Both the position numbers and the translations under genes were made by a program. Below, piece by piece: positions 10,511 to 19,383 of a stretch of DNA of 64,000 bases. The notes beneath the pieces were generated by a model, which worked only from the letters and a program-made list of their open reading frames with translations, did not search any database and was not told where the DNA came from. Source of the DNA: Longitalea arenae (GTDB lineage: Bacteria; Bacteroidota; Bacteroidia; Chitinophagales; Chitinophagaceae); contig NZ_JAFFJX010000013.1 in assembly GCF_016924755.1 (NCBI RefSeq), positions 62,001 through 126,000 on the forward strand, in the 5' to 3' direction. Within the stretch, counting starts at the first letter, position 1. Every line of letters starts with the position of its first letter.

Positions 10511-10891
10511 TTATTTTTTAGCCTTTTCCTTTTTGGTTCCGTATTTTGAACGGCTTTGTTTACGGTCTTTAACACCTGCAGTATCCAGGCTACCGCGAAC
10601 AATATGGTAACGTACACCTGGTAAATCTTTCACACGACCACCGCGCACCAGCACGATTGAGTGCTCCTGCAGGTTGTGACCTTCACCGGGGATGTAGGCA
10701 ATTACCTCTACTTTGTTTGTTAAACGTACTTTAGCCACTTTACGCAAAGCCGAGTTAGGCTTTTTAGGAGTGGTTGTATAAACACGGGTGCACACACCAC
10801 GACGGAAAGGACAGGAGTCTAAAGCCCTGGATTTACTTTTAGCCTTAATGATTTCTCTTCCTTTTCTTACCAATTGTTGTATAGTAGGCAT
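10511..10891 (-). CDS. rpsL: 30S ribosomal protein S12
   Basis: Decoding-centre protein uS12 (126 aa). It shows the conserved [15 protein letters not shown] and [19 protein letters not shown] blocks and the C-terminal lysine-rich tail. The Lys residues that mutate in streptomycin resistance are in wild-type context (TTPKKPNSA and the RVKDLPGV region). It is the first gene of the short rpsL-rpsG unit. The roughly 215 bases upstream are AT-rich and must hold the promoter. Confidence 0.97.
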   Translation of the reverse strand: MPTIQQLVRKGREIIKAKSKSRALDSCPFRRGVCTRVYTTTPKKPNSALRKVAKVRLTNKVEVIAYIPGEGHNLQEHSIVLVRGGRVKDLPGVRYHIVRGSLDTAGVKDRKQSRSKYGTKKEKAKK

Positions 10892-11048
10892 TCTGAACCT
10901 TTTGATTTTGGGACGGCAAAGTTAAGCGGATAAAATTTATAACCAAAAAAATCGGCTCCATTTTTCATGGATTATCCCTCCAGCCGCCAGAAATGTGCAA
11001 AATAAGTTGAAAAACAGCTGATCTCCGGGTAAAAATACCTGAAAAACA

Positions 11049-11076
11049 TAAAAAAACAGACCCGATCCGGGTCTGT
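11049..11076 (-). terminator. Intrinsic terminator of ilvE, probably bidirectional
   Basis: A 9-bp perfect stem ACAGACCCG/CGGGTCTGT with a 3-base loop is followed on the reverse strand by TTTTTT. On the forward strand a run of eight T also follows a few bases later. Confidence 0.85.
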
Positions 11077-11107
11077 CAGGCATTTTTTTTAACCGGAACT
11101 GAGAGAC

Positions 11108-12172
11108 CTACACCTTGAACATCCAGCCATATTTATCAGCTGCCCGGCCTTCCCGGATGGCATCCAGCCGGCTTTTGATCTCCGGTGTAACCTTCCATGT
11201 ACCGGTATCGAAGGACATCACAAAATCTTTGTACTTCAGTTCGCGGATCAGCGAAACGGTGGCCGCAGTACCGGTCCCGAACACTTCCCGCAACTCCCCT
11301 GCCTTATAGGCATCCATCAGCATATCCACAGACACCGGCTTTTCTTCCACCCTCAGGCCCATTTCCTCCAGGATGGTCATAACACTGTCGCGGGTTACCC
11401 CGGCCAGGATCGTACCAGCGCTCAGTTCAGGCGTAACGGCGGTATCCCCGATCACAAAGAATACATTCATGGTGCCGATCTCCTGCACATATTTATGCTC
11501 ATATACATCCGTCCACAAGACCTGGTCATACCCCTGCTTTTTTGCCTGGGCGGTAACATACATGGCTGCTGCATAATTCCCCGCAGCTTTGGCAAAACCT
11601 ACCCCACCCGGCGCGGCGCGGGTATATTTCTCTTCTACATAAATACGCATGGGCGCACTGTAATAGGGGCCCGTCGGGCTCAAAATGATCATGAACTTGT
11701 ATTTCTCAGAAGCCCGTACGCCGATCATCTCATCGGAAGAGAACATGAACGGACGAATATATAAAGAGTGATTCTCCTGCGCAGGGATCCAATCCTTGTC
11801 CAGCGCTATCAACTGCCGCATCCCTTCGATAAATATATCTTCCGGCACATCCGGCATTTCCATGCGGGCTGCCGACAGGTTAAAACGTTTATAATTATCA
11901 TATGGCCTGAAAATATAAGCTTCTCCGGCCTCATTCTTATAGGCTTTGATGCCCTCAAAGATCGACTGGCCGTAATGAATGGCTGCCAGGGACGGACTGA
12001 CCATCAGTGGCTGGTAAGGCTTTATCTCCACATTTTTCCATTCGCCATTTTCATAATCGGCTTCCAGCATGTGATCGGTAAACGTTCTTCCAAAAGGAAT
12101 GTTCTCGAGCGTAATTCCGGGTAACCTGCTATGCTCAATTTTTGTAACAGGTATACTATAAGCTTCAACCAT
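11108..12172 (-). CDS. ilvE: Branched-chain amino acid aminotransferase
   Basis: PLP-dependent transaminase that interconverts Leu, Ile and Val with their 2-oxo acids. The 354-residue product starts at the ATG at 12172 (MVEAYSIPVTKIEHS). An upstream in-frame ATG at 12253 would add 27 hydrophobic residues not seen in the family. Visible features are the conserved IHYGQSIFEGIKAYKN segment, the PLP lysine in GVGFAKAAGNYAAAM, and the phosphate-binding region TGTAATVSLIRELKYKD. This length and these motifs fit the longer class II (BCAT-type) branched-chain enzymes. It stands alone, is followed by a strong terminator, and is divergent from the gene at 12302. Confidence 0.94.
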   Translation of the reverse strand: MVEAYSIPVTKIEHSRLPGITLENIPFGRTFTDHMLEADYENGEWKNVEIKPYQPLMVSPSLAAIHYGQSIFEGIKAYKNEAGEAYIFRPYDNYKRFNLSAARMEMPDVPEDIFIEGMRQLIALDKDWIPAQENHSLYIRPFMFSSDEMIGVRASEKYKFMIILSPTGPYYSAPMRIYVEEKYTRAAPGGVGFAKAAGNYAAAMYVTAQAKKQGYDQVLWTDVYEHKYVQEIGTMNVFFVIGDTAVTPELSAGTILAGVTRDSVMTILEEMGLRVEEKPVSVDMLMDAYKAGELREVFGTGTAATVSLIRELKYKDFVMSFDTGTWKVTPEIKSRLDAIREGRAADKYGWMFKV

Positions 12173-12301
12173 AATCAAGTATTTTTGAGCCGCAAATAAA
12201 CAAATAAAGTTTGGCGCTGTCAAATATATTACTAACAACTGTTCGTAAAACAAAGGGAGCCGCTGCTTGTTATTTATTTGATTACGAACATCTTTTGAAC
12301 A

Positions 12302-12919
12302 ATGAGCTTAACTAATATAAAATTACCCGGTTTTGTTATTGCCGATCTGTACCGCAACTCGCTGATAGCGCCGGAAGGATATACAGCGGGATCCGAAGCA
12401 GGAGCAGCCGCCGTGGCAGAACCCGAACCGGTGAAAAAGGAGCCGGCGCCTGTCAACAGAGCAGCCGAACCGGAACCGGTGGCCGTAAAAACGGCCCCAG
12501 CGCCAAAACCCGCCGATCTTCCGCCTTATAAATCGCTTGGAAACAATAAGAAACAGATCAGTGTTGTCGTGAACTATCCCAACGAAGTGTTTGTGCCGGA
12601 ATCTGACCTGCAGTTCCTGACGAAAATGCTGGACGCCTGTAAACTGAACATGGCCGATGTAGCCATCGTGAACCATGCCACGGCTCCGGTAGTCATTGAC
12701 CGCCTGAAAACGCAGTTACAACCTGCCTTCCTCTTATTATTTGGGGTAGAACCAGACGAAATTCAACTGCCGATCAACTTTCCCTCATTTAAAGAACAAC
12801 CTTATGCCGGCACTACCTACCTGTTTACACCGGCGCTTAGCCAGCTCAACCAGGAAGGCGATGCAGCCAAGGGACTGAAGAAGAAATTGTGGGAATGTTT
12901 GAAGAGAATGTTTCTTTAA
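12302..12919 (+). CDS. Conserved hypothetical protein with Pro/Ala/Glu-rich linker
   Basis: I do not recognise this 205-residue protein. It has a short N-terminal segment (KLPGFVIADLYRNSLIA), then about 50 residues rich in Pro, Ala, Glu and Lys (a flexible linker with repeats of EPEPV), then a compact alpha/beta domain from about residue 85. That domain contains VVVNYPNEVFVPESDLQFLTK and PAFLLLFGVEPDEIQLP. There is no signal peptide, so it is probably cytoplasmic. It lies 70 bases before rdgB on the same strand. The split of a short N-terminal peptide and a globular domain recalls small clamp-loader or polymerase accessory proteins, but that is only a guess. Confidence 0.75.
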   Translation: MSLTNIKLPGFVIADLYRNSLIAPEGYTAGSEAGAAAVAEPEPVKKEPAPVNRAAEPEPVAVKTAPAPKPADLPPYKSLGNNKKQISVVVNYPNEVFVPESDLQFLTKMLDACKLNMADVAIVNHATAPVVIDRLKTQLQPAFLLLFGVEPDEIQLPINFPSFKEQPYAGTTYLFTPALSQLNQEGDAAKGLKKKLWECLKRMFL

Positions 12920-12989
12920 AGCGGGCCATTCACCCACTAGCCACTATGCTACTGGTCACCAGACGTTCGGTTAAAATCGCAAACAAACA

Positions 12990-13580
12990 ATGAAACTAAT
13001 TTTCGCTACCAATAATCAACATAAAGTTCAGGAAATTCAGGCCGCCATTGGCAGCCAGTTAGAAGTGATCAGTCTGAAGCAGGCGGGGATCGATATCGAC
13101 ATTCCTGAACCGCACGACAGCCTCGAAGCGAATGCCAGCGAAAAATCACGCGCCATTCACCAGTTGACCGGATTATCGTGTTTTAGTGAAGATACCGGGC
13201 TCGAAGTAGAAGCCTTAAATGGTGAACCCGGGGTTAAAAGTGCCCGTTATGCCGGTGAGGACAAAGCTTTTGACCGGAATATTGATAAATTACTGCAGAA
13301 ACTGGGCAATGAAGAGAACCGGCGGGCACGGTTCCGGACGGTGATCTCGCTTATCTGGGAAGGCAAGGAATGGCTTTTTGAGGGTATCTGTGAAGGCACT
13401 ATTGCCCATGAACGAAGCGGTACCGGCGGTTTCGGCTACGATCCGGTATTTAAACCAGCCGGCAGTAACCGCAGTTTTGCGGAAATGACCATGGCAGAAA
13501 AGAATGAATGGAGCCATCGCAAAAAAGCAGCTGATAAACTTGTATTATTTTTGCAAAAAGCGGTAACAAACACACAATAG
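12990..13580 (+). CDS. rdgB: XTP/dITP diphosphatase (RdgB/HAM1 family)
   Basis: House-cleaning nucleotide pyrophosphatase that hydrolyses dITP, ITP and XTP to monophosphates, keeping deaminated purines out of DNA and RNA. At 196 aa it has the usual length. It starts with the substrate-binding MKLIFATNNQHKVQEIQ. The central SEDTGLEVEALNGEPGVKSARYAG and the C-terminal GTGGFGYDPVFKP and SHRKKAADKL motifs are all present. It sits between the hypothetical gene at 12302 and the ECF sigma gene, with a 27-base gap to the latter, suggesting one operon. Confidence 0.96.
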   Translation: MKLIFATNNQHKVQEIQAAIGSQLEVISLKQAGIDIDIPEPHDSLEANASEKSRAIHQLTGLSCFSEDTGLEVEALNGEPGVKSARYAGEDKAFDRNIDKLLQKLGNEENRRARFRTVISLIWEGKEWLFEGICEGTIAHERSGTGGFGYDPVFKPAGSNRSFAEMTMAEKNEWSHRKKAADKLVLFLQKAVTNTQ

Positions 13581-13607
13581 GCATAATTTTATACCTAGAA
13601 CGATTTT

Positions 13608-14186
13608 TTGGAGCAGAAAAGCAACTATACCATTTCAGAATCCGACTTAATAAGAGGATGCATTGCCGGGGACCGGCGGATGCAGGAAGAACTGTATCAC
13701 CGTTTTTCGCCCAAAATGTATGCGGTTTGTTTGCGCTATGCCAGTAATGTGGAAGATGCACAGGATCTGCTGCAGGAAGGTTTTATAAAAGTGTACAGGA
13801 ATTTACACCATTTCAGGGCCGAAGGCTCCTTTGAAGGTTGGATCAGACGGGTTTTTGTGAATACTTCCATTGAACATTTTCGTAAAAAATCGACCAAACT
13901 GTCGATGGTTACCGAAAAAGAGGAAGGCACCATCGAGAATGCCGATATCTCAGCCCTTGAAAACCTGGCAGAGAAAGATATTATTAAAATTGTACAGGAA
14001 TTATCCCCCGGCTACAGAGCAGTTTTCAACCTGTATGTAGTGGAGGGATATTCGCATAAAGAAATAGGTGATATGCTGGGCATTAGTGAAGGAACCAGCA
14101 AATCACAACTGGCGAGAGCCAAATCAGTTTTACAAAAAAAGATAGCCCAATATTTGAGCGATACGCAAAAATCCTACACCCGTTAA
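13608..14186 (+). CDS. ECF-type RNA polymerase sigma factor
   Basis: Alternative sigma factor of the sigma-70/RpoE class (192 aa). Region 2 is visible as YASNVEDAQDLLQEGFIKVY followed by the -10 recognition helix FEGWIRRVFVNTSIEHFRKK. Region 4 is the helix-turn-helix YSHKEIGDMLGISEGTSKS. The start is a TTG at 13608: an in-frame TAG lies four codons upstream, and the next ATG (codon 25) would cut into region 2. The TAA stop is separated by one base from the ATG of the following membrane protein, a classical sigma/anti-sigma arrangement. Confidence 0.92.
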   Translation: MEQKSNYTISESDLIRGCIAGDRRMQEELYHRFSPKMYAVCLRYASNVEDAQDLLQEGFIKVYRNLHHFRAEGSFEGWIRRVFVNTSIEHFRKKSTKLSMVTEKEEGTIENADISALENLAEKDIIKIVQELSPGYRAVFNLYVVEGYSHKEIGDMLGISEGTSKSQLARAKSVLQKKIAQYLSDTQKSYTR

Positions 14187-14187
14187 T

Positions 14188-15237
14188 ATGGCAACGAATA
14201 TTAAACATACGCTGAACAATCTGGAGGTAACGCCCCCGCCGGGCGTTTGGCCCGATATTGCGGCGCGTTTAAATGCGGAATATGATGCAGACGAGATCCC
14301 CGTTGCTAAAAAGATGTATGATCTCGCTGTTATGCCTCCGCAGGGCCTATGGTCCGATATTGCGGCGCAATTAAATACCCCATTGGCAGCAGATGAATTA
14401 TCAGCTGCTAAAAAGATGCAGGATCTTAGCATAGCTCCTCCTTTTAATGCCTGGGAAAACATCTCGGCCCATTTGGCGCAGCAGGCTGCCGCCAAAAAAG
14501 AAGGCCGGGTGATAGCCCTGCATTCCCGCAAAGCCATTGTGGCTGCGGCCGCCATCGTCTTGCTTACTGTTGGCGCCTGGTATTTGCTCGACCGCAACAA
14601 TACTGCGGACAGGCCGCCTGTGGTAGTCAACACTACAACTCATTCATCATCTGCCGATAAAAGTACCACCGCTCAAAACAGGAAACCGGCCGCAGACACC
14701 GAGATTGGTGAAAGGCCTGTTGAACGGGTTGAACGGCTGCATCAGAAACAACTGGCAGCCCTGACCGATGGGGGCGTTTTAACCAAACGCTATGGCAACC
14801 GCCTGGGCCGCCGTACCGCTTTTTATGACTACCAGCCTATTGCTACCAGTTATGCAGGTATGGATGATGTGCAGGCCGTTGAGTTTACCGAGATCAATCC
14901 ACCCGATGTGGAAGCTCCGCTCATTCGCGATGCCAACGGCCAGGTGATCCTCGATAAAAAGCTGATCACCTCTCCCGATAATTGCTATATCACCGTGACC
15001 AGTCCGAACGGCGAGCAAACCCGCATTTCTTCGAAATTCCTGCATATCATCAACACCATCAACCAGGATGTGGAACAGCAGGATTATTTTGATTTCATGA
15101 TGCAGGAGAATAGCCTGTGGAAGATCCGGTTCAACGAATGGAAAGAAAAATTCCTGAACCAGACCTCTTTCGTTCCTACCCCCACCAGCTTTACCGATAT
15201 TCTGGAGCTGAAGGACCTGCTGATGGCAGAAGAGTAG
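14188..15237 (+). CDS. Probable membrane anti-sigma factor with three 34-residue repeats
   Basis: 349-residue single-pass membrane protein translated immediately after the ECF sigma factor. The N-terminal cytoplasmic part holds three tandem 34-residue repeats starting near residues 12, 46 and 80, each with the pattern L..PP..xWxxIaaxL and the later block A(K)KMxDL. A transmembrane helix follows (AIVAAAAIVLLTVGAWYLL, about residues 112-130), then a roughly 210-residue outer part without a recognised domain. The PPxxxWxxI motif is common in Bacteroidota proteins encoded next to ECF sigma factors. I infer that it binds the upstream sigma factor. A direct role in another envelope function is possible. 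Confidence 0.8.
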   Translation: MATNIKHTLNNLEVTPPPGVWPDIAARLNAEYDADEIPVAKKMYDLAVMPPQGLWSDIAAQLNTPLAADELSAAKKMQDLSIAPPFNAWENISAHLAQQAAAKKEGRVIALHSRKAIVAAAAIVLLTVGAWYLLDRNNTADRPPVVVNTTTHSSSADKSTTAQNRKPAADTEIGERPVERVERLHQKQLAALTDGGVLTKRYGNRLGRRTAFYDYQPIATSYAGMDDVQAVEFTEINPPDVEAPLIRDANGQVILDKKLITSPDNCYITVTSPNGEQTRISSKFLHIINTINQDVEQQDYFDFMMQENSLWKIRFNEWKEKFLNQTSFVPTPTSFTDILELKDLLMAEE

Positions 15238-15317
15238 CTGGCGGGTTGATAAGTTGATAAAGTTAATACAGTTGATACAGGTGGTGGCGGAAAGTGCAGA
15301 CTACTCAATAGTGGAGC

Positions 15318-15350
15318 GCCCCATTCACCATTGACCATTCACCATTGACC
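15318..15350 (+). repeat. Short tandem repeat (caccattgac unit)
   Basis: Three to four imperfect copies of a 9-10 base unit (caccattga) lie between the anti-sigma gene and the thioesterase gene. Confidence 0.6.
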
Positions 15351-15369
15351 AATACTAACCCCATAAAGC

Positions 15370-15801
15370 ATGGCCAGAATAAAAGTTGAATTGCCCGAAC
15401 AATTTGTCTTTTCCACGACTATCCCTGTACGTATAACCGACCTCAATTATGGCAATCATGTGGGCAATGATACCATCCTGTCCATGATCCATGAAGCGCG
15501 GGTGCAATTCCTGCAACAACTTGGCTATGGTGAATTGAACCTGGCCGGCGTTGGCCTCATCATGAGCGATGTGGCTATTGAATTTAAAAGTGAGTTGTTC
15601 TATGGAGATGAAGTGATCGTTTCTGTAGCCGCCGCTGACATTTCGAAGATCTCTTTTGATCTGTATTATAAACTGGAGAAAGGTTCCGGCGATCCCATGC
15701 AGCTGGTGGCTGTGGCCAAAACCGGCATGGTCTGTTATGATTACAGCAAGAAAAAAGTGGCGGCGATCCCTGGGGAAGTGGCTGATAAGTTAAAGGGATA
15801 A
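15370..15801 (+). CDS. Hotdog-fold acyl-CoA thioesterase (4HBT family)
   Basis: 143-residue single-domain hotdog protein of the 4HBT/YbgC-FadM class. These enzymes hydrolyse acyl-CoA thioesters, usually as tetramers in the cytoplasm. The active-site strand reads ITDLNYGNHVGNDTILSMIHEARVQFL, with Asp and Asn/His at the positions used by the family. Downstream strands (FKSELFYGDEVIVSV) are also typical. The natural substrate cannot be deduced. It lies on the same strand as the sigma gene cluster, 130 bases away, and converges on aroE. Confidence 0.88.
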   Translation: MARIKVELPEQFVFSTTIPVRITDLNYGNHVGNDTILSMIHEARVQFLQQLGYGELNLAGVGLIMSDVAIEFKSELFYGDEVIVSVAAADISKISFDLYYKLEKGSGDPMQLVAVAKTGMVCYDYSKKKVAAIPGEVADKLKG

Positions 15802-15807
15802 AGAAAA

Positions 15808-16042
15808 CGTTAGCGGTTGCCGGTTACCAGTTACCAGTTGCCGGTTGCCGGTTACCGGTTGCCAGTTGCCGGTTAGCAGTTACCGGTTGCGTTACCAGGT
15901 ACCAGTTGCCGGTTACCGGTTAGCAGTTACCGGTTACCAGTTACCAGGTACCGGTTACCGGTTAGCAGTTACCGGTTGCCAGTTGCCTCGTTGCCTCCTT
16001 GCCTTTTGCCTCCATTAGCACATCAGCAAATCAGCACATCAG
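15808..16042. repeat. Degenerate tandem repeat array (ggttaccagttgcc) plus cagcacat repeats
   Basis: About 200 bases between two convergent genes are built almost entirely of 6-7 base blocks of the form (g/c)gtta(c/g)c or gttgcc in variable order. About 30 bases of cagcaaatcagcacatcag-type repeat follow, reaching the aroE stop codon. No ORF of interest is present. The region could fold extensively or act as a transcription block between the convergent genes. Confidence 0.85.
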
Positions 16043-16780
16043 CTAATCGTTATTCCAGATTCTCCAACTCTCCTCCGCCTGAATGATCAGCATATCATGC
16101 CCATTCTTGATTGCAGCGCCCTGCTCCTCCCCTCTTTGCAGGAATAATGTTTTCGCGGGATTATACACCAGGTCGAACAAATAATGGGTAGATGTCAGCG
16201 CCTCGTAGGGCAAGGGCGGACATTCATTGATGTTGGGGTACATGCCGAGCGGACTGGTATTAATGATCAGCTGGTGGTCTTTGATCAGCGTCTCATCGAT
16301 CTGATGGTAACCGATCTGGCGGCTCGTAACGGGATTGCGGGATACTTCCAGGAACTGTATGCCGAGTTTATCCAGCACATAATGCACGGCTTTGGCTGCA
16401 CCGCCTGTGCCCAGCACCAGCGCCTTTTTATGAAAAGCCTGCAGCAAGGGCCTTAACGACATTTCAAAACCAACTACATCGGTATTATGGCCTGTGAGGG
16501 TTCCCTGTTCTATTTTAATGCAGTTACAGGCGCCGATCCTTTGTACAACCTCACTCTGTGCAGTAAGGAAGGGAATGACTTTCTCTTTGTAAGGGATCGT
16601 AACATTCAGGCCCTGCAGCGCAGGCTGATCCTGGATAAGCGCCGGAAATTCATCAATAGAAGCCAGCGGGAAATTCTCGTATATACAGCCGGTGATATTT
16701 TCCCGCTGGAACTTCTCTGTAAAATATTTCTGAGAAAATGAATGGCTCAAAGGATAGCCGATCAGGCCATATTTTTTCAT
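16043..16780 (-). CDS. aroE: Shikimate dehydrogenase
   Basis: NADPH-dependent reduction of 3-dehydroshikimate to shikimate, in the chorismate pathway. The 245-residue product has the substrate site GYPLSHSFSQKYF near the N-terminus and NVTIPYKEKV with the catalytic Lys. NTDVVGFE, the nucleotide-binding LGTGGAAKAVHYVL and NTSPLGMYP follow. It is slightly shorter than the 270-residue E. coli enzyme but complete. The stop overlaps the end of the cagcacatcag repeat block. The upstream 190 bases contain a further ggttacc-type repeat. Confidence 0.95.
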   Translation of the reverse strand: MKKYGLIGYPLSHSFSQKYFTEKFQRENITGCIYENFPLASIDEFPALIQDQPALQGLNVTIPYKEKVIPFLTAQSEVVQRIGACNCIKIEQGTLTGHNTDVVGFEMSLRPLLQAFHKKALVLGTGGAAKAVHYVLDKLGIQFLEVSRNPVTSRQIGYHQIDETLIKDHQLIINTSPLGMYPNINECPPLPYEALTSTHYLFDLVYNPAKTLFLQRGEEQGAAIKNGHDMLIIQAEESWRIWNND

Positions 16781-16968
16781 GAGGCTGTTCTTTTAATGGA
16801 TACTTCCGGAACTTAACCGCGAATCGTGAACCGGCAAAGTTACCGGCTTACCGGTTCCCGGTTACCAGGACTTTATTCGAGAATACCCGCTATATTTTGT
16901 ATTTCCCCGGAACTGGTAACCGGCACCAATGACTTGTCAACCTGCCGGCTTTACTATACTCAACAAAC

Positions 16969-17742
16969 CTATTTCACTCCATTCCCATTCAGGAACAAAT
17001 TAAAGGTATCGCCCCTCAGGCCGATACGCATTGTTTCTAAAGGAATAACTTCAGTAGGCGCAATATTACCGAGGTTTACATTACAGCCCAGGAGCTCGAT
17101 AAAGTACAACTGCTGCGCTTTTTGCGGTGCTTCCCATAAGATCTTTTCACCGGGGATTTGTGTGAGGATCTCCTGAACCAGGCCTTCGCGTACTTCACCG
17201 GAACCGCGGTAAATACCTACGTTACCAGCTTCGCGCGCTTCAGCGATCACGTATGAGGAACCGGCATTCAGCTCGGCCCGCATCAGTTCAATCCATTTAT
17301 AAGGCGGGATAATATGTGCAGCATCTTTACTTCCTACTTCACTCAGCACGGTACCATGTTTGGCGAGCTTCTCAATATAACCGCATTTTTCAGCATGCGG
17401 AATATTGATAGAACCATCGCTTACTTCCATATAGGAAATACCATATTCTTTACAAACGCTGATATAATCATTAAACTGGTTACGGATCAGGAACGCCTCA
17501 AACAAAGTGCCTCCAAAATAAACGGGAATGTCGTACGATTGATAAACTTCAATTTTTTCGCGCAGGTTCGGTGTTACAAAAGAAGTTCCAAAGCCGAGCT
17601 TAACAATATCTATGTGCGGATGTCCAACGCTCATCATGTTTTGCGCTTCTGGAATGCTCAGGCCTTTGTCCATTACCATCGTAATACCGCTGTTGCGTGG
17701 TTTCTTAATCCTGTCGGGGATCTGTGTGAGGTTAAAATTCAT
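16969..17742 (-). CDS. Phosphosulfolactate synthase-like (ComA family) protein
   Basis: 257-residue TIM-barrel protein of the ComA family. The founding enzyme adds sulfite to phosphoenolpyruvate to form phosphosulfolactate. Conserved segments seen are GITMVMDKGLSI, VDIVKLGFGTS-like (HIDIVKLGFGTSFV), PVYFGGTLFEAFL, ISYMEVSDGSINI and NLGNIAPTEVIPLETMRIGLRGDT. Bacteria without coenzyme M also carry family members. In Bacteroidota a link to sulfonolipid synthesis is conceivable, but that is inference. It is a single gene with 225 bases to the next gene upstream. Confidence 0.85.
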   Translation of the reverse strand: MNFNLTQIPDRIKKPRNSGITMVMDKGLSIPEAQNMMSVGHPHIDIVKLGFGTSFVTPNLREKIEVYQSYDIPVYFGGTLFEAFLIRNQFNDYISVCKEYGISYMEVSDGSINIPHAEKCGYIEKLAKHGTVLSEVGSKDAAHIIPPYKWIELMRAELNAGSSYVIAEAREAGNVGIYRGSGEVREGLVQEILTQIPGEKILWEAPQKAQQLYFIELLGCNVNLGNIAPTEVIPLETMRIGLRGDTFNLFLNGNGVK

Positions 17743-17967
17743 TCCTTGTTTTTTTGTGCAACAATTTTTAAAGCCGCCGCAAAAATAATGGAAAACAGGT
17801 AAGAATCAATTCACAATAGACAATTGGCAATGGGCAAAAAAAATTAGCAACAGTGGTTAAAAACAAGTTAAAGTGAAGCAGGTAAACAATAAAGCCATGG
17901 AGCGGCTTTCACCAAACCATGGCGTTTAAAATTCTTGCTTTATCTATTGCTTCCTTGTTGTCTATGC

Positions 17968-19383
17968 TTATTGCTTCTTTTTGTGATGCGCGATCACATC
18001 GATCACCAGCGGATGGCGCAGCACGGCCGGATTGAGGTGGATCAACTTCTTCAACAACTTCGGAGAGGCATTTAATGCGGTTTCCAGTTGCAGTAATGCT
18101 TCCTTGGTTTTACCCAGGGCCAGATAGATGGCACTGAGATAATAAATGAAGATCGGCTTCGATTCGGTGATCTTTAATGCGGCTTTTGCCTGCTCTAAGG
18201 CCTCTTCATAAAATTCACCCTGGTATAAACAGCGGATAAGCGCTTCCCAGCTGGAAATATTACGCGGCCTTTGTCGTACAACATTAGAAAAATATTGAAT
18301 AGCTTCCTTGTAATCGCCCAGCTGCATTTTACATTCACCCATGGCCAGGTTATATTCCGGCTGCAGGCGATGGATCTGCATAGCGCTTTCCAGTTGCTTT
18401 ACGGCCATCGACCATTGCTGTTCGTTGATGTAGGTGCAGGCTATCTTGTAATAGAGTTTGCTATCGCCCTGGTTCAGGTGCGAGGCTTTGCGGTAATAGA
18501 AGCGCGCCTGTGCAAAATTCTTCATGCGATCGTAGCAGTGGCCTATGGCTTCATAGATCACATCTTCGGGGCGCGACAATTCAAGCACTTTCTCCAGTAC
18601 TTCGATCGCGTCTTTGTATTTACGCAAACGGATGTACGCATCGCCCATATTGCGGTAGGCATAATCGAATTTCTCGTCGATGGCAACAGCGTACTTATAG
18701 GAATCAATTGCTTTTTCGTAGAGTTTTAAGCCCTGGTAGGCAGCCGCCAGGTTGAACCAGGCCAGCTCGCTGTAAGGGTTTTCATCGATGATGTGCTGAT
18801 GCAGGGTAATGCTTTCTTCATTACGGCCGGTAAAGTCGGTCCAGAAGCAGATCTTGTACAACGCTTCCTCATTGGTAGGCTCCTGTTCCAGGATGAGCTT
18901 GAGGCAGTCGAAGATCTTATCGAACTCTTCGTAATCATCGTACACGTCGGCCAGTTCAAACAGCAATTCTATGCGTTCCTGGCCTTCGAAAAGCTGCAGG
19001 GCGTTCTGCAGCAGCTCCACTGCTTTTTCCTGCTGGTCGAGCGCCAGGTATACATCGGTCTTTAAAATGTACAGGTTAATATCGTTGCTATCGAGCAGTT
19101 CGGCATGATTCAGTATTTCGAGGGCCTCGTTATAATGACGGGTAGCAATTAAAAGATCGGCTTTTTTAATGAGCAGGGCGGAAGAATAGGGGTATTGCTC
19201 AATGCCCATTTCAGCAGCTTCCAGGGCCTGGGGCAGGTCCTCTACATCATCAAAATAGTCGATGATCTTTTCAAAGGCCTCTTCTTCGAGAAAGGAGTTG
19301 CCCCGTCCTGCTTTGAGATTCTGGAACTGCTTCACTAACTCACGAATTTCTTCATTATCCTGACGAAACGGATTTTCTCTCAT
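17968..19383 (-). CDS. Tetratricopeptide repeat protein
   Basis: 471 residues made almost wholly of TPR helices. At least ten 34-residue units can be followed, for example AWFNLAAAYQGLKLYEKAIDSYKYAVAI, YAYRNMGDAYIRLRKYKDAIEVLEK and YNLAMGECKMQLGDYKEAIQYFSN (parts quoted separately). There is no signal peptide or membrane segment, so it is probably a cytoplasmic scaffold. The C-terminus ends in a basic HHKKKQ tail. It is conserved in this family of bacteria as far as I recall, but no partner is known. The adjacent genes do not suggest a function. Confidence 0.88.
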   Translation of the reverse strand: MRENPFRQDNEEIRELVKQFQNLKAGRGNSFLEEEAFEKIIDYFDDVEDLPQALEAAEMGIEQYPYSSALLIKKADLLIATRHYNEALEILNHAELLDSNDINLYILKTDVYLALDQQEKAVELLQNALQLFEGQERIELLFELADVYDDYEEFDKIFDCLKLILEQEPTNEEALYKICFWTDFTGRNEESITLHQHIIDENPYSELAWFNLAAAYQGLKLYEKAIDSYKYAVAIDEKFDYAYRNMGDAYIRLRKYKDAIEVLEKVLELSRPEDVIYEAIGHCYDRMKNFAQARFYYRKASHLNQGDSKLYYKIACTYINEQQWSMAVKQLESAMQIHRLQPEYNLAMGECKMQLGDYKEAIQYFSNVVRQRPRNISSWEALIRCLYQGEFYEEALEQAKAALKITESKPIFIYYLSAIYLALGKTKEALLQLETALNASPKLLKKLIHLNPAVLRHPLVIDVIAHHKKKQ

